Positions 24,240 to 35,376 of a DNA stretch of 58,014 nucleotides are shown one piece after another. Source of the stretch: Pseudomonadales bacterium (GTDB lineage Bacteria > Pseudomonadota > Gammaproteobacteria > Pseudomonadales > UBA7239); contig JAWLAB010000009.1 of NCBI GenBank assembly GCA_041395665.1, positions 1-58,014 of the forward strand, in the 5' to 3' direction. The stretch's first letter is position 1; each line of letters begins with the position of its first letter. Made by a program: the position numbers and the translations under genes. The notes under the pieces are model-generated. The model ran no database searches, was not told the DNA's origin, and saw only the letters and a list, made by a program, of their open reading frames with translations.

Positions 24240-25703
24240 TCAACGGGGCAGTATAGAGGAACCCATCAGGAATGCATCTACTTCGCGTGCGCATTGACGA
24301 CCTTCACGAATCGCCCACACCACCAACGATTGACCACGGCGCATATCGCCCGCAGCAAATACTTTATCGATGGAAGTACGATAGCAGCCTTCTCCATCCG
24401 TGCTGGCTTTCACATTACCGCGCGCATCTTTTTCTACACCAAAAGCATCCAGCACATTCGCAACGGGCGAGACAAAACCCATCGCCAATAAAATCAAATC
24501 CGCTTTGATTTCAAATTCAGAGTTGGGCACTTCTTCCAATTTTCCTTCTTTGAACTCAACGCGGCAGGCGATAATTTTTTCCACTTTGCCGTTGCTGCCT
24601 TCAAAACGCTTGGTAGACACAGACCAATCGCGCTCACAACCTTCATCGTGCGAAGAAGAAGTGCGCAATTTCAGCGGCCAGTAAGGCCATACCAACGGTT
24701 TGTTTTCTTGCTCAGGCGGGCGAGGCATTACTTCCAACTGCGTCACACTCAATGCACCGTGACGATTCGATGTACCGACACAGTCAGAACCGGTATCACC
24801 GCCACCAATAACTACTACATGCTTGCCAGTTGCCAAAATTTGTTGCGGTAATTTATCACCAGCATCCACTTTATTTTGTTGCGGCAGAAATTCCATCGCA
24901 AAATGAATGCCCTGCAACTCACGGCCTGGCGCAAGTAAATCGCGGGGCATTTCTGCACCACCCGCCATCACCACCGCATCAAAATCTTTCTGCAATTGCG
25001 CGGGAGAAATAATTTCCTTGGCGTCATTGCCCACAACACTGGGAAAATCTTTGCCAATCAACACGCCCGTACGGAATGTCACTCCTTCCGCTTTCATTTG
25101 TTCAAGGCGACGATCAAGCACGGTTTTTTCCAATTTAAAGCCAGGAATGCCGTAACGCATCAAACCGCCGATGCGATCATTTTTTTCAAAAACAGTCACC
25201 GTGTGACCTGCTCGCGCTAACTGTTGTGCAGCAGCTAAACCAGCAGGGCCAGAACCAACAACAGCCACTTTTTTACCCGTTTTATTGGCGGCAGGCTGTG
25301 GTGTAACCCAAGAATTTTCCCAACCTTTTTCTGCAATAAAACGCTCAATCGATTTAATGCCGACAGGGTCGCGATTAACATTCAGTGTGCACGCTGCTTC
25401 ACAGGGCGCAGGGCAAATACGACCGGTAAACTCAGGAAAGTTATTGGTGGAGTGCAGCGTATTGAGTGCTTGCTGATAGTTGCCCTTGTAAACCAAATCA
25501 TTCCAATCAGGAATAATGTTATTCACAGGGCAACCCGTTGTGCAAAATGGTGTACCACAATCCATGCAACGCGCTGCCTGAATCGTGGCTTTCTCATTCG
25601 CCATAGGAATAACAAATTCTTTGTAATGTTTGACCCGCTCCGACACTTCAGCGTATTCATCTTTTTGGCGATCAAACTCTATAAAACCCGTAATCTTTCC
25701 CAT
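24240..25703 (-). CDS. gltD: Glutamate synthase (NADPH) small subunit
   Basis: GltD carries NADPH-derived electrons through FAD to the large subunit. The 487-residue product starts with the Cys-rich part that helps bind the [4Fe-4S] clusters (CMDCGTPFCTTGCPVNN and CPAPCEAAC), then a FAD-binding VAVVGSGPAGLAAAQQLA and a NADPH-binding VVVIGGGDTGSDCVG. The C-terminal FAAGDMRRGQSLVVWAI is typical. It lies 41 bases downstream of gltB and is followed by a strong terminator, so the two form one operon for ammonia assimilation. Confidence 0.97.
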   Translation of the reverse strand: MGKITGFIEFDRQKDEYAEVSERVKHYKEFVIPMANEKATIQAARCMDCGTPFCTTGCPVNNIIPDWNDLVYKGNYQQALNTLHSTNNFPEFTGRICPAPCEAACTLNVNRDPVGIKSIERFIAEKGWENSWVTPQPAANKTGKKVAVVGSGPAGLAAAQQLARAGHTVTVFEKNDRIGGLMRYGIPGFKLEKTVLDRRLEQMKAEGVTFRTGVLIGKDFPSVVGNDAKEIISPAQLQKDFDAVVMAGGAEMPRDLLAPGRELQGIHFAMEFLPQQNKVDAGDKLPQQILATGKHVVVIGGGDTGSDCVGTSNRHGALSVTQLEVMPRPPEQENKPLVWPYWPLKLRTSSSHDEGCERDWSVSTKRFEGSNGKVEKIIACRVEFKEGKLEEVPNSEFEIKADLILLAMGFVSPVANVLDAFGVEKDARGNVKASTDGEGCYRTSIDKVFAAGDMRRGQSLVVWAIREGRQCAREVDAFLMGSSILPR

Positions 25704-25744
25704 TACACAACCCCTATTTCTATATCAGGTTTGCCGTACAACCA

Positions 25745-28700
25745 TTAAGCAGAAACGCCTGCCTGTTTTTTGTCTGCCATAGCCGCTGCGTTGATTTCAC
25801 GCAGTGCACGACGATATTCATCAGGAAATACCTTAACGAACAGCGCGCGATTTCTATCCCAATCATTCAGAATTTCTTTTGCACGCTCGCTGCCAGTAAA
25901 ATTGGCGTGACGCTCAATCAAGCTTTTTAATAACACTTCGTCTTCAATACCTTCGCCACCACGCAGCTCGCTATGCCACAGTGTGCGATCCACTTGTTTA
26001 TCTTGCTCAGCAACCGTTAATACGGACTCCAGCTTCACCATATCCATGTTGCACTTGCTAGCAAAATTGCCTGCAGGGTCATACACATACGCGATACCAC
26101 CCGACATACCCGCTGCAAAGTTGCGTCCGGTATCGCCCAACACAACTACAGTGCCGCCTGTCATGTACTCACAGCCGTGATCGCCCACGCCTTCAACAAC
26201 CGTTGCCGCGCCAGAATTGCGCACTGCAAAACGCTCACCCGCCACACCACAGAAGTACGCTTCACCGGCAATCGCACCGTAAAGCACAGTGTTGCCAATG
26301 ATCATATTTTCTGCGGTCACACCACGGAAATCTTTGCTTGGACGAACAATAATGCGGCCACCAGACAAACCTTTGCCTACATAATCATTGCCTTCACCGA
26401 CCAAATCCAGCGTGATGCCATGCGCTAAAAATGCTGCTGCCGATTGCCCCGCCGTACCATTTAATTCGATATGAATAGTGTCACTCGGCAAGCCATCATG
26501 GCCATAACGCTTGACCACTTCGTTCGACAACATTGTGCCGACAGTGCGGTTCAAATTTTTCACGGGAGAAACAAAAGAAACTTTTGTACCTTTTTCCAAC
26601 GCAGCAGCAGATTTTGCAATCAAGTCATTATCCAGTGCTTTATCAAGACCGTGATCTTGATCTTCCACATGATAAAGAGCTGCGCCGTTAGACTCAGGCT
26701 GGTGCAGCAATTTACTGAAATCCAAACCTTTTGCTTTCCAGTGTGTAATCGCTTTGGATTTATCCAAGAGATCGACACGACCGATCAATTCATCAAAAGT
26801 GCGTACGCCGAGCTGCGCCATAATTTGACGCGCCTCTTCTGCAACGAAGAAGAAATAATTCACCACATGCTCTGGTTTGCCTGCAAATTTTGCACGCAAC
26901 ACTGGATCTTGCGTAGCAACTCCCACCGAGCAAGTATTCAAGTGGCACTTACGCAACATGATGCAACCTTCAACCACCAACGGCGCAGTGGCAAAACCAA
27001 CTTCATCAGCGCCTAACAATGCAGCAATTACCACATCGCGACCTGTTTTCATCTGACCATCAGCCTGCACACGAATACGGCTGCGCAAACCGTTGAGCAC
27101 TAAAGTTTGTTGCGTTTCCGACAAACCCAATTCCCACGGTGCACCGGCATACTTCACAGACGATAGCGGTGAAGCACCCGTACCGCCGTCGTGACCCGCA
27201 ATCACCAAGTGGTCAGATTTTGCTTTTGCAACGCCTGCCGCAACTGTTCCCACACCTACTTCCGCTACTAATTTTACAGAAATAGATGCACGAGGATTTG
27301 CATTTTTTAAATCGTGGATCAATTGCGCGAGATCTTCGATGGAATAAATATCATGATGCGGCGGTGGCGAAATCAACCCCACACCCGGTACAGAAAAGCG
27401 CAACTGCGCGATATAGTCTGTTACTTTTCCACCGGGCAATTGACCACCTTCACCCGGCTTCGCACCTTGCGCCATTTTGATTTGAATTTGATCCGCAGAA
27501 TTCAAATATTCTGCCGTCACACCAAAACGACCCGCAGCAACCTGCTTGATACGCGAGCGCAACGAATCACCCGCTTGCAACGGAATATCCACAACAATGC
27601 GATCGCTGCCGATGACAGATGCAATGGTGTCGCCATCTTGGATCGCAACGCCCGCTTGTTCTTGACGATAACGCTTAGGATCTTCGCCGCCTTCACCCGT
27701 ATTCGATTTGCCACCGATACGATTCATGGCAACAGCCAGCGTGGTATGCGCTTCACTGCTGATCGAACCCAGTGACATCGCACCTGAAGCAAATCGTTTG
27801 ACGATTTCTTTCGCTGGCTCTACTTCTTCCAAAGAAATTGGCTGCGCTTTATCAAAGCGGAATTCGAACAATCCGCGCAGCGTCATGTGGCGCTGGCTCT
27901 GATCGTTAATGATTTGCGCGTACTCTTTATAAGTGTTGTAGCTATTGGTTTTGGTGGAATGCTGCAATTTTGCAATCGCATCCGGCGTCCACATGTGCTC
28001 TTCACCGCGCACACGGAAAGCGTACTCACCACCGGCATCCAACATATTGACCAATATTTGATCGCGCCCAAAAGCCTGTTGATGCAGACGCACCGCTTCC
28101 TCGGCAATTTCAAACAAACCGATACCTTCTACATTGGAAGGTGTTCCTGTGAAATATTTATCGACCAGCGCGCGATTCAAACCAATCGCTTCAAAAATTT
28201 GCGCGCCGCAATAAGACATATAAGTGGAGATGCCCATTTTCGACATCACTTTCATCAAGCCTTTACTGATCGCTTTTTTGAAGTTGTAAACCACTTTATC
28301 TGCTGAAAATTCTTTCGGCTGTTTGCTCGCCATGTCGAGCAAAGTCTCAATAGCGAGATACGGATGAACCGCTTCTGCGCCGTATCCGCCCAACAAAGCA
28401 AAGTGATGCACTTCTTTTGCTGAACCAGTTTCTACCACTAAGCCTGTTGCCGTACGCAAACCGCTTTTCACTAAATGCTGGTGAATAGCCGAAGTCGCCA
28501 ACAATGCAGGAATAGCCACATGATCCGCATCTATTTTGCGATCGGAAACAATCAGAATGTTGTAACCATCTCGAATTGCATCAACCGCTTTTGCACACAA
28601 AGAGGCCAAACGCGCTTCAACCCCTTCTTTTCCCCATGCAACGGGATAACAAATGTTGAGTTCGAACGATTTAAAGTTTCCACCTGTCAACGAATCAATA

Positions 28701-30436
28701 TTGCGAATGCGCTGCATATCAGCCACATCCAACACCGGCTGTGACACTTCCAAGCGCAATGGCGGATTAATGTTATTGGTATCCAGCAAATTCGGTTTAG
28801 GACCGATAAAGGACACCAGCGACATCACCATGGCTTCGCGGATTGGATCAATCGGCGGATTAGTAACTTGCGCAAACAATTGTCTGAAATAGTTATAGAG
28901 CGGTTTCAACTTGTTGGACATAACTGCCAAAGGTGAATCATTACCCATGGAGCCAGTGGCTTCTTCACCATTCGCCGCCATCGCCGACAAAATAGTTTTG
29001 ATATCTTCTTGCGTGTAACCAAAAGCCTGTTGTTTATCCAATAAGCTGACAGCAGACACCTCTACTGGTGCAGCTTCAACTTCTTTCAGTTTTTCTAATT
29101 TCACACGAACCGAGTTCACCCATGCTTTATAAGGCTTGGCGTTCGCGTAAGTGTCTTTTAGTTCTTTGTCACCAATGATGCGGCCTTCTTCTAAATCAAT
29201 CAGGAACATTTTCCCTGGCTGCAAGCGCCATTTCTTATTGATCTTGGCATCAGGAATAGGCAACACACCCGATTCAGATGCCATAACCACCAAATCATCA
29301 TCCGTCACTAAGAAACGCGCTGGACGCAAACCGTTTCTATCCAAAGTGCCGCCGATGTAACGACCATCGGTGAACGCCAATGCAGCAGGGCCGTCCCACG
29401 GTTCCATCATTGCCGCGTGATATTCATAAAACGCGCGACGGTTTTCATCCATCAGGGCGTGGTTTTCCCACGCTTCCGGCACCATCATCATCATGGCTTG
29501 CGCGATGGGATAGCCAGACATCACCAACAATTCCAGTGCATTGTCAAAGCACGCGGTATCCGACTGACCTTCATAAATCAGTGGGAATAATTTTTTCAAA
29601 TCATCGCCCAGCACTGAGGATTTCATCACGCCTTCGCGCGCGCGCATCCAGTTAAAATTACCTTTTACGGTATTGATTTCACCATTGTGGGCGATCATGC
29701 GATACGGATGCGCCAACGGCCATTCGGGGAAGGTATTGGTGGAGAAGCGCTGATGCACCAAAGCCAACGCCGAAACACAGCGTGGATCTTGCAAGTCTTT
29801 GTAGTAAACGCCAACTTGATTCGCTAACAGAAGGCCTTTGTACACCACGGTGCGCGCTGACATCGACGGCACGAAAAACTCTTTGCCGTGAATCAATTTC
29901 AGCGATTGAATGGCATGACCAGATGATTTACGAATGACATACAGTTTGCGCTCCAGCGCATCCGTCACCAATATATCTTGACTGTGGCCGATAAAAATTT
30001 GACGAATCACGGGCTCCTTTGCGCGCACCGTTGGCGACATAGGCATCGCCAGATCAACCGGCACATCGCGCCATCCCAAAATGATTTGCCCTTCATTGCG
30101 CACTGCCCGCTCGATTTCTTGCTCACAAGCAATGCGCGAAGCCGGCTCTTTAGGCAGAAACACCATACCCACGCCGTATTCGCCAGCAGGTGGCAAATCC
30201 ACGCCTTGTTTCGCCATTTCCTCACGATAAAACTGATCAGGAATCTGAATCAGAATACCTGCACCATCACCCATCAACGGGTCTGAACCAACCGCGCCGC
30301 GATGCTCAAGGTTTTCTAAAATCTGTAACCCCTGCTCAACAATGGCATGGCTTTTCTGGCCTTTTATGTGAGCGACAAACCCGATACCGCAGGCATCGTG
30401 TTCATTGGACGGGTCGTATAAGCCGCGCACAGGCAT
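25745..30436 (-). CDS. gltB: Glutamate synthase (NADPH) large subunit
   Basis: GltB makes glutamate from glutamine and 2-oxoglutarate. The 1563-residue chain has the class II glutamine amidotransferase domain at the start (Cys16 in DACGIGFVAH is the expected nucleophile after a short propeptide), a central domain, the FMN-binding synthase domain, and the C-terminal beta-helix. The [3Fe-4S] cysteines are in CIMLRKCHLNTCSVG. A GGAG ribosome site precedes the ATG. It is the first gene of gltBD; the SPOR gene on the same strand ends 118 bases before it. Confidence 0.98.
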   Translation of the reverse strand: MPVRGLYDPSNEHDACGIGFVAHIKGQKSHAIVEQGLQILENLEHRGAVGSDPLMGDGAGILIQIPDQFYREEMAKQGVDLPPAGEYGVGMVFLPKEPASRIACEQEIERAVRNEGQIILGWRDVPVDLAMPMSPTVRAKEPVIRQIFIGHSQDILVTDALERKLYVIRKSSGHAIQSLKLIHGKEFFVPSMSARTVVYKGLLLANQVGVYYKDLQDPRCVSALALVHQRFSTNTFPEWPLAHPYRMIAHNGEINTVKGNFNWMRAREGVMKSSVLGDDLKKLFPLIYEGQSDTACFDNALELLVMSGYPIAQAMMMMVPEAWENHALMDENRRAFYEYHAAMMEPWDGPAALAFTDGRYIGGTLDRNGLRPARFLVTDDDLVVMASESGVLPIPDAKINKKWRLQPGKMFLIDLEEGRIIGDKELKDTYANAKPYKAWVNSVRVKLEKLKEVEAAPVEVSAVSLLDKQQAFGYTQEDIKTILSAMAANGEEATGSMGNDSPLAVMSNKLKPLYNYFRQLFAQVTNPPIDPIREAMVMSLVSFIGPKPNLLDTNNINPPLRLEVSQPVLDVADMQRIRNIDSLTGGNFKSFELNICYPVAWGKEGVEARLASLCAKAVDAIRDGYNILIVSDRKIDADHVAIPALLATSAIHQHLVKSGLRTATGLVVETGSAKEVHHFALLGGYGAEAVHPYLAIETLLDMASKQPKEFSADKVVYNFKKAISKGLMKVMSKMGISTYMSYCGAQIFEAIGLNRALVDKYFTGTPSNVEGIGLFEIAEEAVRLHQQAFGRDQILVNMLDAGGEYAFRVRGEEHMWTPDAIAKLQHSTKTNSYNTYKEYAQIINDQSQRHMTLRGLFEFRFDKAQPISLEEVEPAKEIVKRFASGAMSLGSISSEAHTTLAVAMNRIGGKSNTGEGGEDPKRYRQEQAGVAIQDGDTIASVIGSDRIVVDIPLQAGDSLRSRIKQVAAGRFGVTAEYLNSADQIQIKMAQGAKPGEGGQLPGGKVTDYIAQLRFSVPGVGLISPPPHHDIYSIEDLAQLIHDLKNANPRASISVKLVAEVGVGTVAAGVAKAKSDHLVIAGHDGGTGASPLSSVKYAGAPWELGLSETQQTLVLNGLRSRIRVQADGQMKTGRDVVIAALLGADEVGFATAPLVVEGCIMLRKCHLNTCSVGVATQDPVLRAKFAGKPEHVVNYFFFVAEEARQIMAQLGVRTFDELIGRVDLLDKSKAITHWKAKGLDFSKLLHQPESNGAALYHVEDQDHGLDKALDNDLIAKSAAALEKGTKVSFVSPVKNLNRTVGTMLSNEVVKRYGHDGLPSDTIHIELNGTAGQSAAAFLAHGITLDLVGEGNDYVGKGLSGGRIIVRPSKDFRGVTAENMIIGNTVLYGAIAGEAYFCGVAGERFAVRNSGAATVVEGVGDHGCEYMTGGTVVVLGDTGRNFAAGMSGGIAYVYDPAGNFASKCNMDMVKLESVLTVAEQDKQVDRTLWHSELRGGEGIEDEVLLKSLIERHANFTGSERAKEILNDWDRNRALFVKVFPDEYRRALREINAAAMADKKQAGVSA

Positions 30437-30554
30437 AGGTTGTCTCCACTATTAAATAGGGTGATTAGAAATCCAATCAGGGATAAAAAAACGGGGGAGC
30501 GATTCTACCGAAAAAGCTGTTCGCTTGTGAAGAAAAAAATGGAGGGATTTCGCT

Positions 30555-31466
30555 CTATTGAGAAAACACTTCACCTTGCCGGCGAACCCACGGCTTAAGC
30601 TCTTTGGTTACCACCGCTGGCAAGTGAGCTTGGGCATTGAGCGCTTCCTGTTTTGTCGCATAGGAACCGTAGATCAAAATAAACCACGGCTTACCTTCCT
30701 TCTTTGTTTTATGGATTGCATTGGGGGTCGAGGATGGTAGGTTGGCTTGAACGCGCTTAACTCCAGCCTCACTGTATGCTGCCACTAGCTGCACGGTGAA
30801 GCGCTCAGGCGAAGCTGTCCATTTCGTAGTACGAGGCTTTGCTGCAATCTTTTCAACAGGAGTGGTTTTTTTGTTTATTGCATCAGGCTTTTGCACTACC
30901 GGCTTCGTAGTGGCTAGCGTCATCTTTTGATGTTTTGGCGGCGATGCCAATTTTGTCGCTTGCTCGGCTGTAGCGCTGGCTTTCTCCCTCTGATCAGTAG
31001 CAACCTCCTGCGTCTGCGTGGATACAGGTGTCATTGGCGCGGGAGTAGTCACCACAGTTGTTGCCGGCACTACTGCTTGCGGCGACGCAGCAGGCAAAGC
31101 CTCCGGCGCACTTGAACTTGTTGTGACTGACTGGGCAGCATTACCTGAAGAAGCTGCAACAACTTCTGCTGGCTTGGATTCACTGACCACAGTTGCCGAT
31201 GGTGTATCTGGAGCGCTTCGAGTAGCCAACCACAACACAACACTCAAACAAGCAATAGCAATAGTGAGAAGAGGCCAAGTAAATTTTCTTTTCTGCTGTA
31301 TCCGTGAGGAGCCCGAGTAACCACGACGATTTTCTATTATCAATGTTTCGTCGCCAGAAACAGACTCATCAAAGAAATCATCGGATTCATCCATATAAAT
31401 TCGATCGAGATCAGGAATAGTTTGATCTAAAAAAGACGGCTCTTTTCTGGATGAAAAATCGCTCAA
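30555..31466 (-). CDS. SPOR-domain membrane protein (DamX-like)
   Basis: The 303-residue product has a cytoplasmic acidic N-terminus, one transmembrane helix (about 64-82, WPLLTIAIACLSVVLWLA), a long Ala/Thr/Ser/Pro/Val-rich linker, and a C-terminal SPOR domain (about 218-300, FTVQLVAAYSEAGVKR). SPOR domains bind denuded glycan strands at division septa. The order aroK-aroB-SPOR gene matches E. coli aroK-aroB-damX. The gene starts 9 bases after the aroB stop and probably belongs to that transcript. Confidence 0.88.
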   Translation of the reverse strand: MSDFSSRKEPSFLDQTIPDLDRIYMDESDDFFDESVSGDETLIIENRRGYSGSSRIQQKRKFTWPLLTIAIACLSVVLWLATRSAPDTPSATVVSESKPAEVVAASSGNAAQSVTTSSSAPEALPAASPQAVVPATTVVTTPAPMTPVSTQTQEVATDQREKASATAEQATKLASPPKHQKMTLATTKPVVQKPDAINKKTTPVEKIAAKPRTTKWTASPERFTVQLVAAYSEAGVKRVQANLPSSTPNAIHKTKKEGKPWFILIYGSYATKQEALNAQAHLPAVVTKELKPWVRRQGEVFSQ

Positions 31467-31475
31467 AATAGCCCC

Positions 31476-32561
31476 TTACTTAGTAACGCGACAAGCATCA
31501 ATCGCATGCTTAATCAGATCAACCGACACAGAATCTTTAATCACTGCCTTGCCAATTGACTCCAACAAAATGAGTCGCAACTTTCCATCCAGTATTTTTT
31601 TATCATGCTGCATAAACTCGATAAAAGTATCGGATATCATCTCGCTCGGCGTGTGTATAGGTAGCCCCAAGCGTAATAACAACGCACAAATAGCGTTTTT
31701 CTCTTCACAGCTGAGCATACCCAACATCACAGACAGCTCTGCTGCAATAACAGAGCCAATAGCCACTGCTTCTCCATGCAAAAAACCGGTGTAGTTTTGC
31801 CATGCTTCAATGGCATGCCCAAAGGTATGGCCAAAATTGAGCAACGCGCGCACACCTGATTCTTTTTCATCTATCGCAACAATATTTGCTTTGTTTGCAC
31901 ATGAACATTCAATCGCATGAATCAAAGTAGCTGGGTCTCTTTGTATCAATAAATCAGCATTTTGCTCCAACCACTGATAAAAACTTTTATCGTTAATTAA
32001 GCCGTACTTAACCACTTCAGCCAGTCCAGATCGATATTCACGCTCTGGCAATGTGTTTAAGGTCTCCACATCAATCAATACACAAGCAGGCTGATGAAAT
32101 GCACCAATCATGTTTTTACCCAACGGGTGATTAACGCCTGTCTTCCCGCCAACAGAAGAATCCACCTGCGCCAAGAGCGTCGTAGGGATTTGGACAAAAG
32201 AAACGCCCCTTTGATAGCACGCAGCAGCAAAGCCCGTCATATCTCCAATGACACCACCACCCAGCGCAATCAATGTTGTGGTTCTGCTGTGCTTATCTCG
32301 GATCAGCGCATCAAAAATAGTATTGATGGTCTCAATATTTTTATATTTTTCCCCATCCGGTAAAACAACAATACTGTAGCTCAATCCAGAAAATAGTTGC
32401 TGAACACGCTCCAAATACAGCGGGGCAACACGATCATTCGTCACAATAAGAATTTGCTTGGCCGTAAGATGCGGAAGCAAATAAGACGCATCCCGAAGTA
32501 AGTTGCATCCAATATAAATAGGATAGGATCTCTCGCCTAAATCAACAGAAAGCGTTTTCAC
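31476..32561 (-). CDS. aroB: 3-Dehydroquinate synthase (AroB)
   Basis: AroB converts DAHP to 3-dehydroquinate in the shikimate pathway, using NAD and a metal ion. The product (361 residues from the chosen start) shows GGGVIGDMTGFAA (NAD loop), KTGVNHPLGKNMIGAFHQP, SGLAEVVKYG and the metal-binding LLNFGHTFGHAIE. The start is uncertain: TTG 32582 and GTGs at 32573, 32570 and 32561 are in frame, none with a clear ribosome site. I prefer GTG 32561 because it gives KTLSVDLGERSYPIYIG close to the N-terminus, as in Pseudomonas AroB. aroK lies directly upstream. Confidence 0.95.
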   Translation of the reverse strand: MKTLSVDLGERSYPIYIGCNLLRDASYLLPHLTAKQILIVTNDRVAPLYLERVQQLFSGLSYSIVVLPDGEKYKNIETINTIFDALIRDKHSRTTTLIALGGGVIGDMTGFAAACYQRGVSFVQIPTTLLAQVDSSVGGKTGVNHPLGKNMIGAFHQPACVLIDVETLNTLPEREYRSGLAEVVKYGLINDKSFYQWLEQNADLLIQRDPATLIHAIECSCANKANIVAIDEKESGVRALLNFGHTFGHAIEAWQNYTGFLHGEAVAIGSVIAAELSVMLGMLSCEEKNAICALLLRLGLPIHTPSEMISDTFIEFMQHDKKILDGKLRLILLESIGKAVIKDSVSVDLIKHAIDACRVTK

Positions 32562-32587
32562 GAAATGCACCACAATGGGCAAATGGG

Positions 32588-33178
32588 CTACAAATTATAA
32601 TGCAAGCGGTAAAGGCGGATAACTTCGCGTACCACATACTTCATAGGTTTGGATGTGGTTTGTACAACGCAGTTGGCCACTTCCATATACAGCGGCTCTC
32701 GTTCTTCTAATATTTTGCCAAGAACTTCTCGAGGATTTCCTGTTTGCAACAAGGGGCGCTTTTTGTCGCGACCAATTCTATGCACAAGCTGTTGTAGGTC
32801 TGCCTTGAGATAGATGCAATAACCCGTATCTTTAATCATTTGGCGATTGGCTGCAGATAAGACGATACCACCGCCCGTGGCAACCAACTGACCTGATTGC
32901 AAGGCAATATCTTCTAGCGCGCGTGATTCTCGCAGTCGAAATCCTGCCTCCCCTTCAACATCGAAAATCCAAGGAATATCAGCACCGGCACGCAGTTCTA
33001 TTTCTCTGTCGACATCGATAAAACGAAGATGCAAAGCTTCTGCTAACGCCTTGCCTACTGTAGTCTTGCCGACCCCCATAGGGCCGACAAGATACAGATT
33101 GGATGGGGAAGAGCTACTACTTACTGGTTCTGCTGCATTACTGGAGCTTTCACCGTACTGACTATCATCTTCTACCAT
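32588..33178 (-). CDS. aroK: Shikimate kinase (AroK)
   Basis: AroK phosphorylates shikimate. The 196-residue product has the Walker A motif GPMGVGKTTVGK (from about residue 32), the substrate-binding DVDREIELRAG and the GGGIVL turn, and the lid Arg in RDKKRPLLQ. A Ser-rich N-terminal extension of about 25 residues precedes the kinase core; no internal ATG offers a shorter start. The ATG shares one base with the pilQ stop (TAATG), so translation is likely coupled to pilQ even though the pilQ frame is broken upstream. Confidence 0.96.
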   Translation of the reverse strand: MVEDDSQYGESSSNAAEPVSSSSSPSNLYLVGPMGVGKTTVGKALAEALHLRFIDVDREIELRAGADIPWIFDVEGEAGFRLRESRALEDIALQSGQLVATGGGIVLSAANRQMIKDTGYCIYLKADLQQLVHRIGRDKKRPLLQTGNPREVLGKILEEREPLYMEVANCVVQTTSKPMKYVVREVIRLYRLHYNL

Positions 33179-35360
33179 TAACGCTTATCAGCGAGTGGAT
33201 CCTGTAGCAGACGAGGTGTTACAAAGATCAACAGCTCAGTCTTACTATCGCTCTTCGAAGTGTTGCGGAAGAATCGGCCAACCATTGGTAAGTCACCTAA
33301 GAATGGAATTTTCTTCACTTCATCCACTGTTTCGTTCTCAAAGATTCCACCCAAAACAACTGTTTCGCCATTATTCACCAGCACTCGTGTTGTCAATTCT
33401 GTTGTAGCAATAACTGGTATGCCCGCAACAAAACTTTCAATGCTGTCTTTATTGATAATCAAATCCATGATGATGCGATCGTCCGGTGTGATTTGAGGTG
33501 TCACTTCCAGCTTCAATACTGCTTCTTTAAACGAAGTGGTTGAAGCGCCGCTTGAAGATGCCTCCTGATAACCAATTTCCTGACCACTCTTAATCACCGC
33601 TTTTTGTTTGTCGCCAGTGATAACTTTAGGCTGAGAAACCACTTCGCCTTTGCCTGTCTTTTCCAAAGCAGATAATTCAACCGCCAGCCAGCCATCATTA
33701 CCTAAGAAGCCGATAGAGAATGAGCCTGGGTCGCCTTCTTCTGGCTTAGCACGCATATCCACCACCATAGAATCCGCACCCGTAGGCGTACTGATGATAT
33801 CCAAATCAGTAGGTTTAATGTACGAGCCGCTCTTATCGCCTCTGTTTCTAAAAATAGCGTTATTTCCACTCAGTACATTATTAATGGATCCATTAATAAA
33901 TGTGTCCTTTGCACTCAGATCCATACCCCACATCACACCCAAGTCTTCACGGAACCCAGAGGTTGCTTTTACGATTCTGGCTTCAATGGATACTTGACGC
34001 ACAGGAATATCAATGCGCTTGATGTACTCTCGAATCTGCTGGATTTTATCTTCGGTATCATGGACTGTAATGGAGTTGGTTCTCTCATCTAAAGTGGCGG
34101 AGCCACGGGATGACAGCAAGCTCTCGGAATCAGAACTATTACTACCACCAGCTTTTGAAAAATGCTTGTACAGGTCTTTGGCATCAGCATACAAAATTTG
34201 TAGGAATTCCGTGCGAATAGGTGCAAGTTCCTTCATTTGTTTTCTTGCTTCTATCTCTTCGCGTTCGCGTGTGGCAATTTCAGCCGCGGGCGCAACCATC
34301 AAAACATTGCCCACTTGACGCTTATCCAAGCCTTTGGTTTTCAGCACCAAATCCAACGCTTGATCCCAAGGCACATTATCCAATCGCAGTGTGATTTTTC
34401 CATCAACGGTATCGCTGGCCACCAAATTCAACTCGGTAAAGTCAGCAATTAACTGTAAAACGGCTCGCACAGGAATATCTTGGAAGTTCAATGAAAGTTT
34501 TTGACCAACATAGCTGAACTTTTGCGATCTATCTTCTTGCTCTTTAGCAGATAGCTGTTTTCACGCTAATGACATACTGATTATCAGTCTGTGGTATGCC
34601 ATGTAATCGTAGTTCACCGCTTGACTTAATAGTAAAACACAGCATTGCCCGCATTTACATCCGAAGAAATAGACTGTACCGGTGTTGCGAAATCAGTCAC
34701 ATCCAGCTTGCGTCTCAATTCCACTGGCAGCTGCGTATCACCAAAATTTACTGTGATTTGATTAGATGCATCCCTCTACGCCAACATTTACATTAGGGTC
34801 GCTCATAGTAATAACGACCCCTACCCTCGCCGTTTTCGCCTCGACGGAAATCAACATCTTTAATCGCTGACCCATAGGTCGATGTGTCTGATGAAATTTT
34901 TCTCAGCAGAATTCCTTTACTCATCCTTCTTGTATTTCATTTTTGCCAGTCATGATGAAGCTATTTCCCTTCAAAACGCGTTTTATAGGCTTCTAGCTGC
35001 GTCATATTGAGGATGAGCCGAGTTCTTCCTCCATCCGAAAGTACATTCGCGCTCTTTTGCACTACCCTAAAGAAAGCGGGTATTTTTCTTTAAGGCACTT
35101 TCTACGCCTTCAAAATCCATTACCACTCGAGCGGGCTTATCGATGTTGTAGCCTTTTTGGTTCAGAGGCTTAGAATCAAAATCCATCTTCACTTCAAAGC
35201 GATCACCAGGCAGTGAGGAGAACGAAATATTTTCAAGCGTAGTAGCCAAGGAGGCTACAGAGCAGAAGAAAACAATAAGGGCGCCGAGGCCACCAGTATT
35301 TTTTTCATTTTTTTCTAGACCACCCCTTTCCTTTCCAGTTATGCTCGACTGATGTTTCAT
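33178..35360 (-). pseudogene. pilQ: Type IV pilus secretin PilQ, reading frame broken several times
   Basis: PilQ forms the outer-membrane pore for type IV pili. The full gene can be followed from an ATG at 35360, through a signal-like segment and AMIN domain (ISFSSLPGDRFEVKMDF) and a second AMIN-like part (KDVDFRRGENGEGR, LDVTDFATPVQ), to an intact C-terminal secretin part (open from about 34560 to 33178; NFQDIPVRAVLQLIA, VPRQVSIEARIV-like N-domain text, GGIFENETVDEVKKIPFLGD, LLIFVTPRLL). About seven indels break the frame between 34557 and 35090, near 35080, 34967, 34920, 34820, 34771, 34634 and 34560. Total span equals about 728 codons, normal for PilQ. Similarity continues across the breaks, so sequence error is likely; otherwise it is a recent pseudogene. 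Confidence 0.85.
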
Positions 35361-35376
35361 CTTATTTTCCCCAATA

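Noticed and set aside
26471..27016. Plus-strand open frame of 181 codons inside gltB
   Set aside because: It is antisense to an intact, strongly recognised gene and has no domain or ribosome site.
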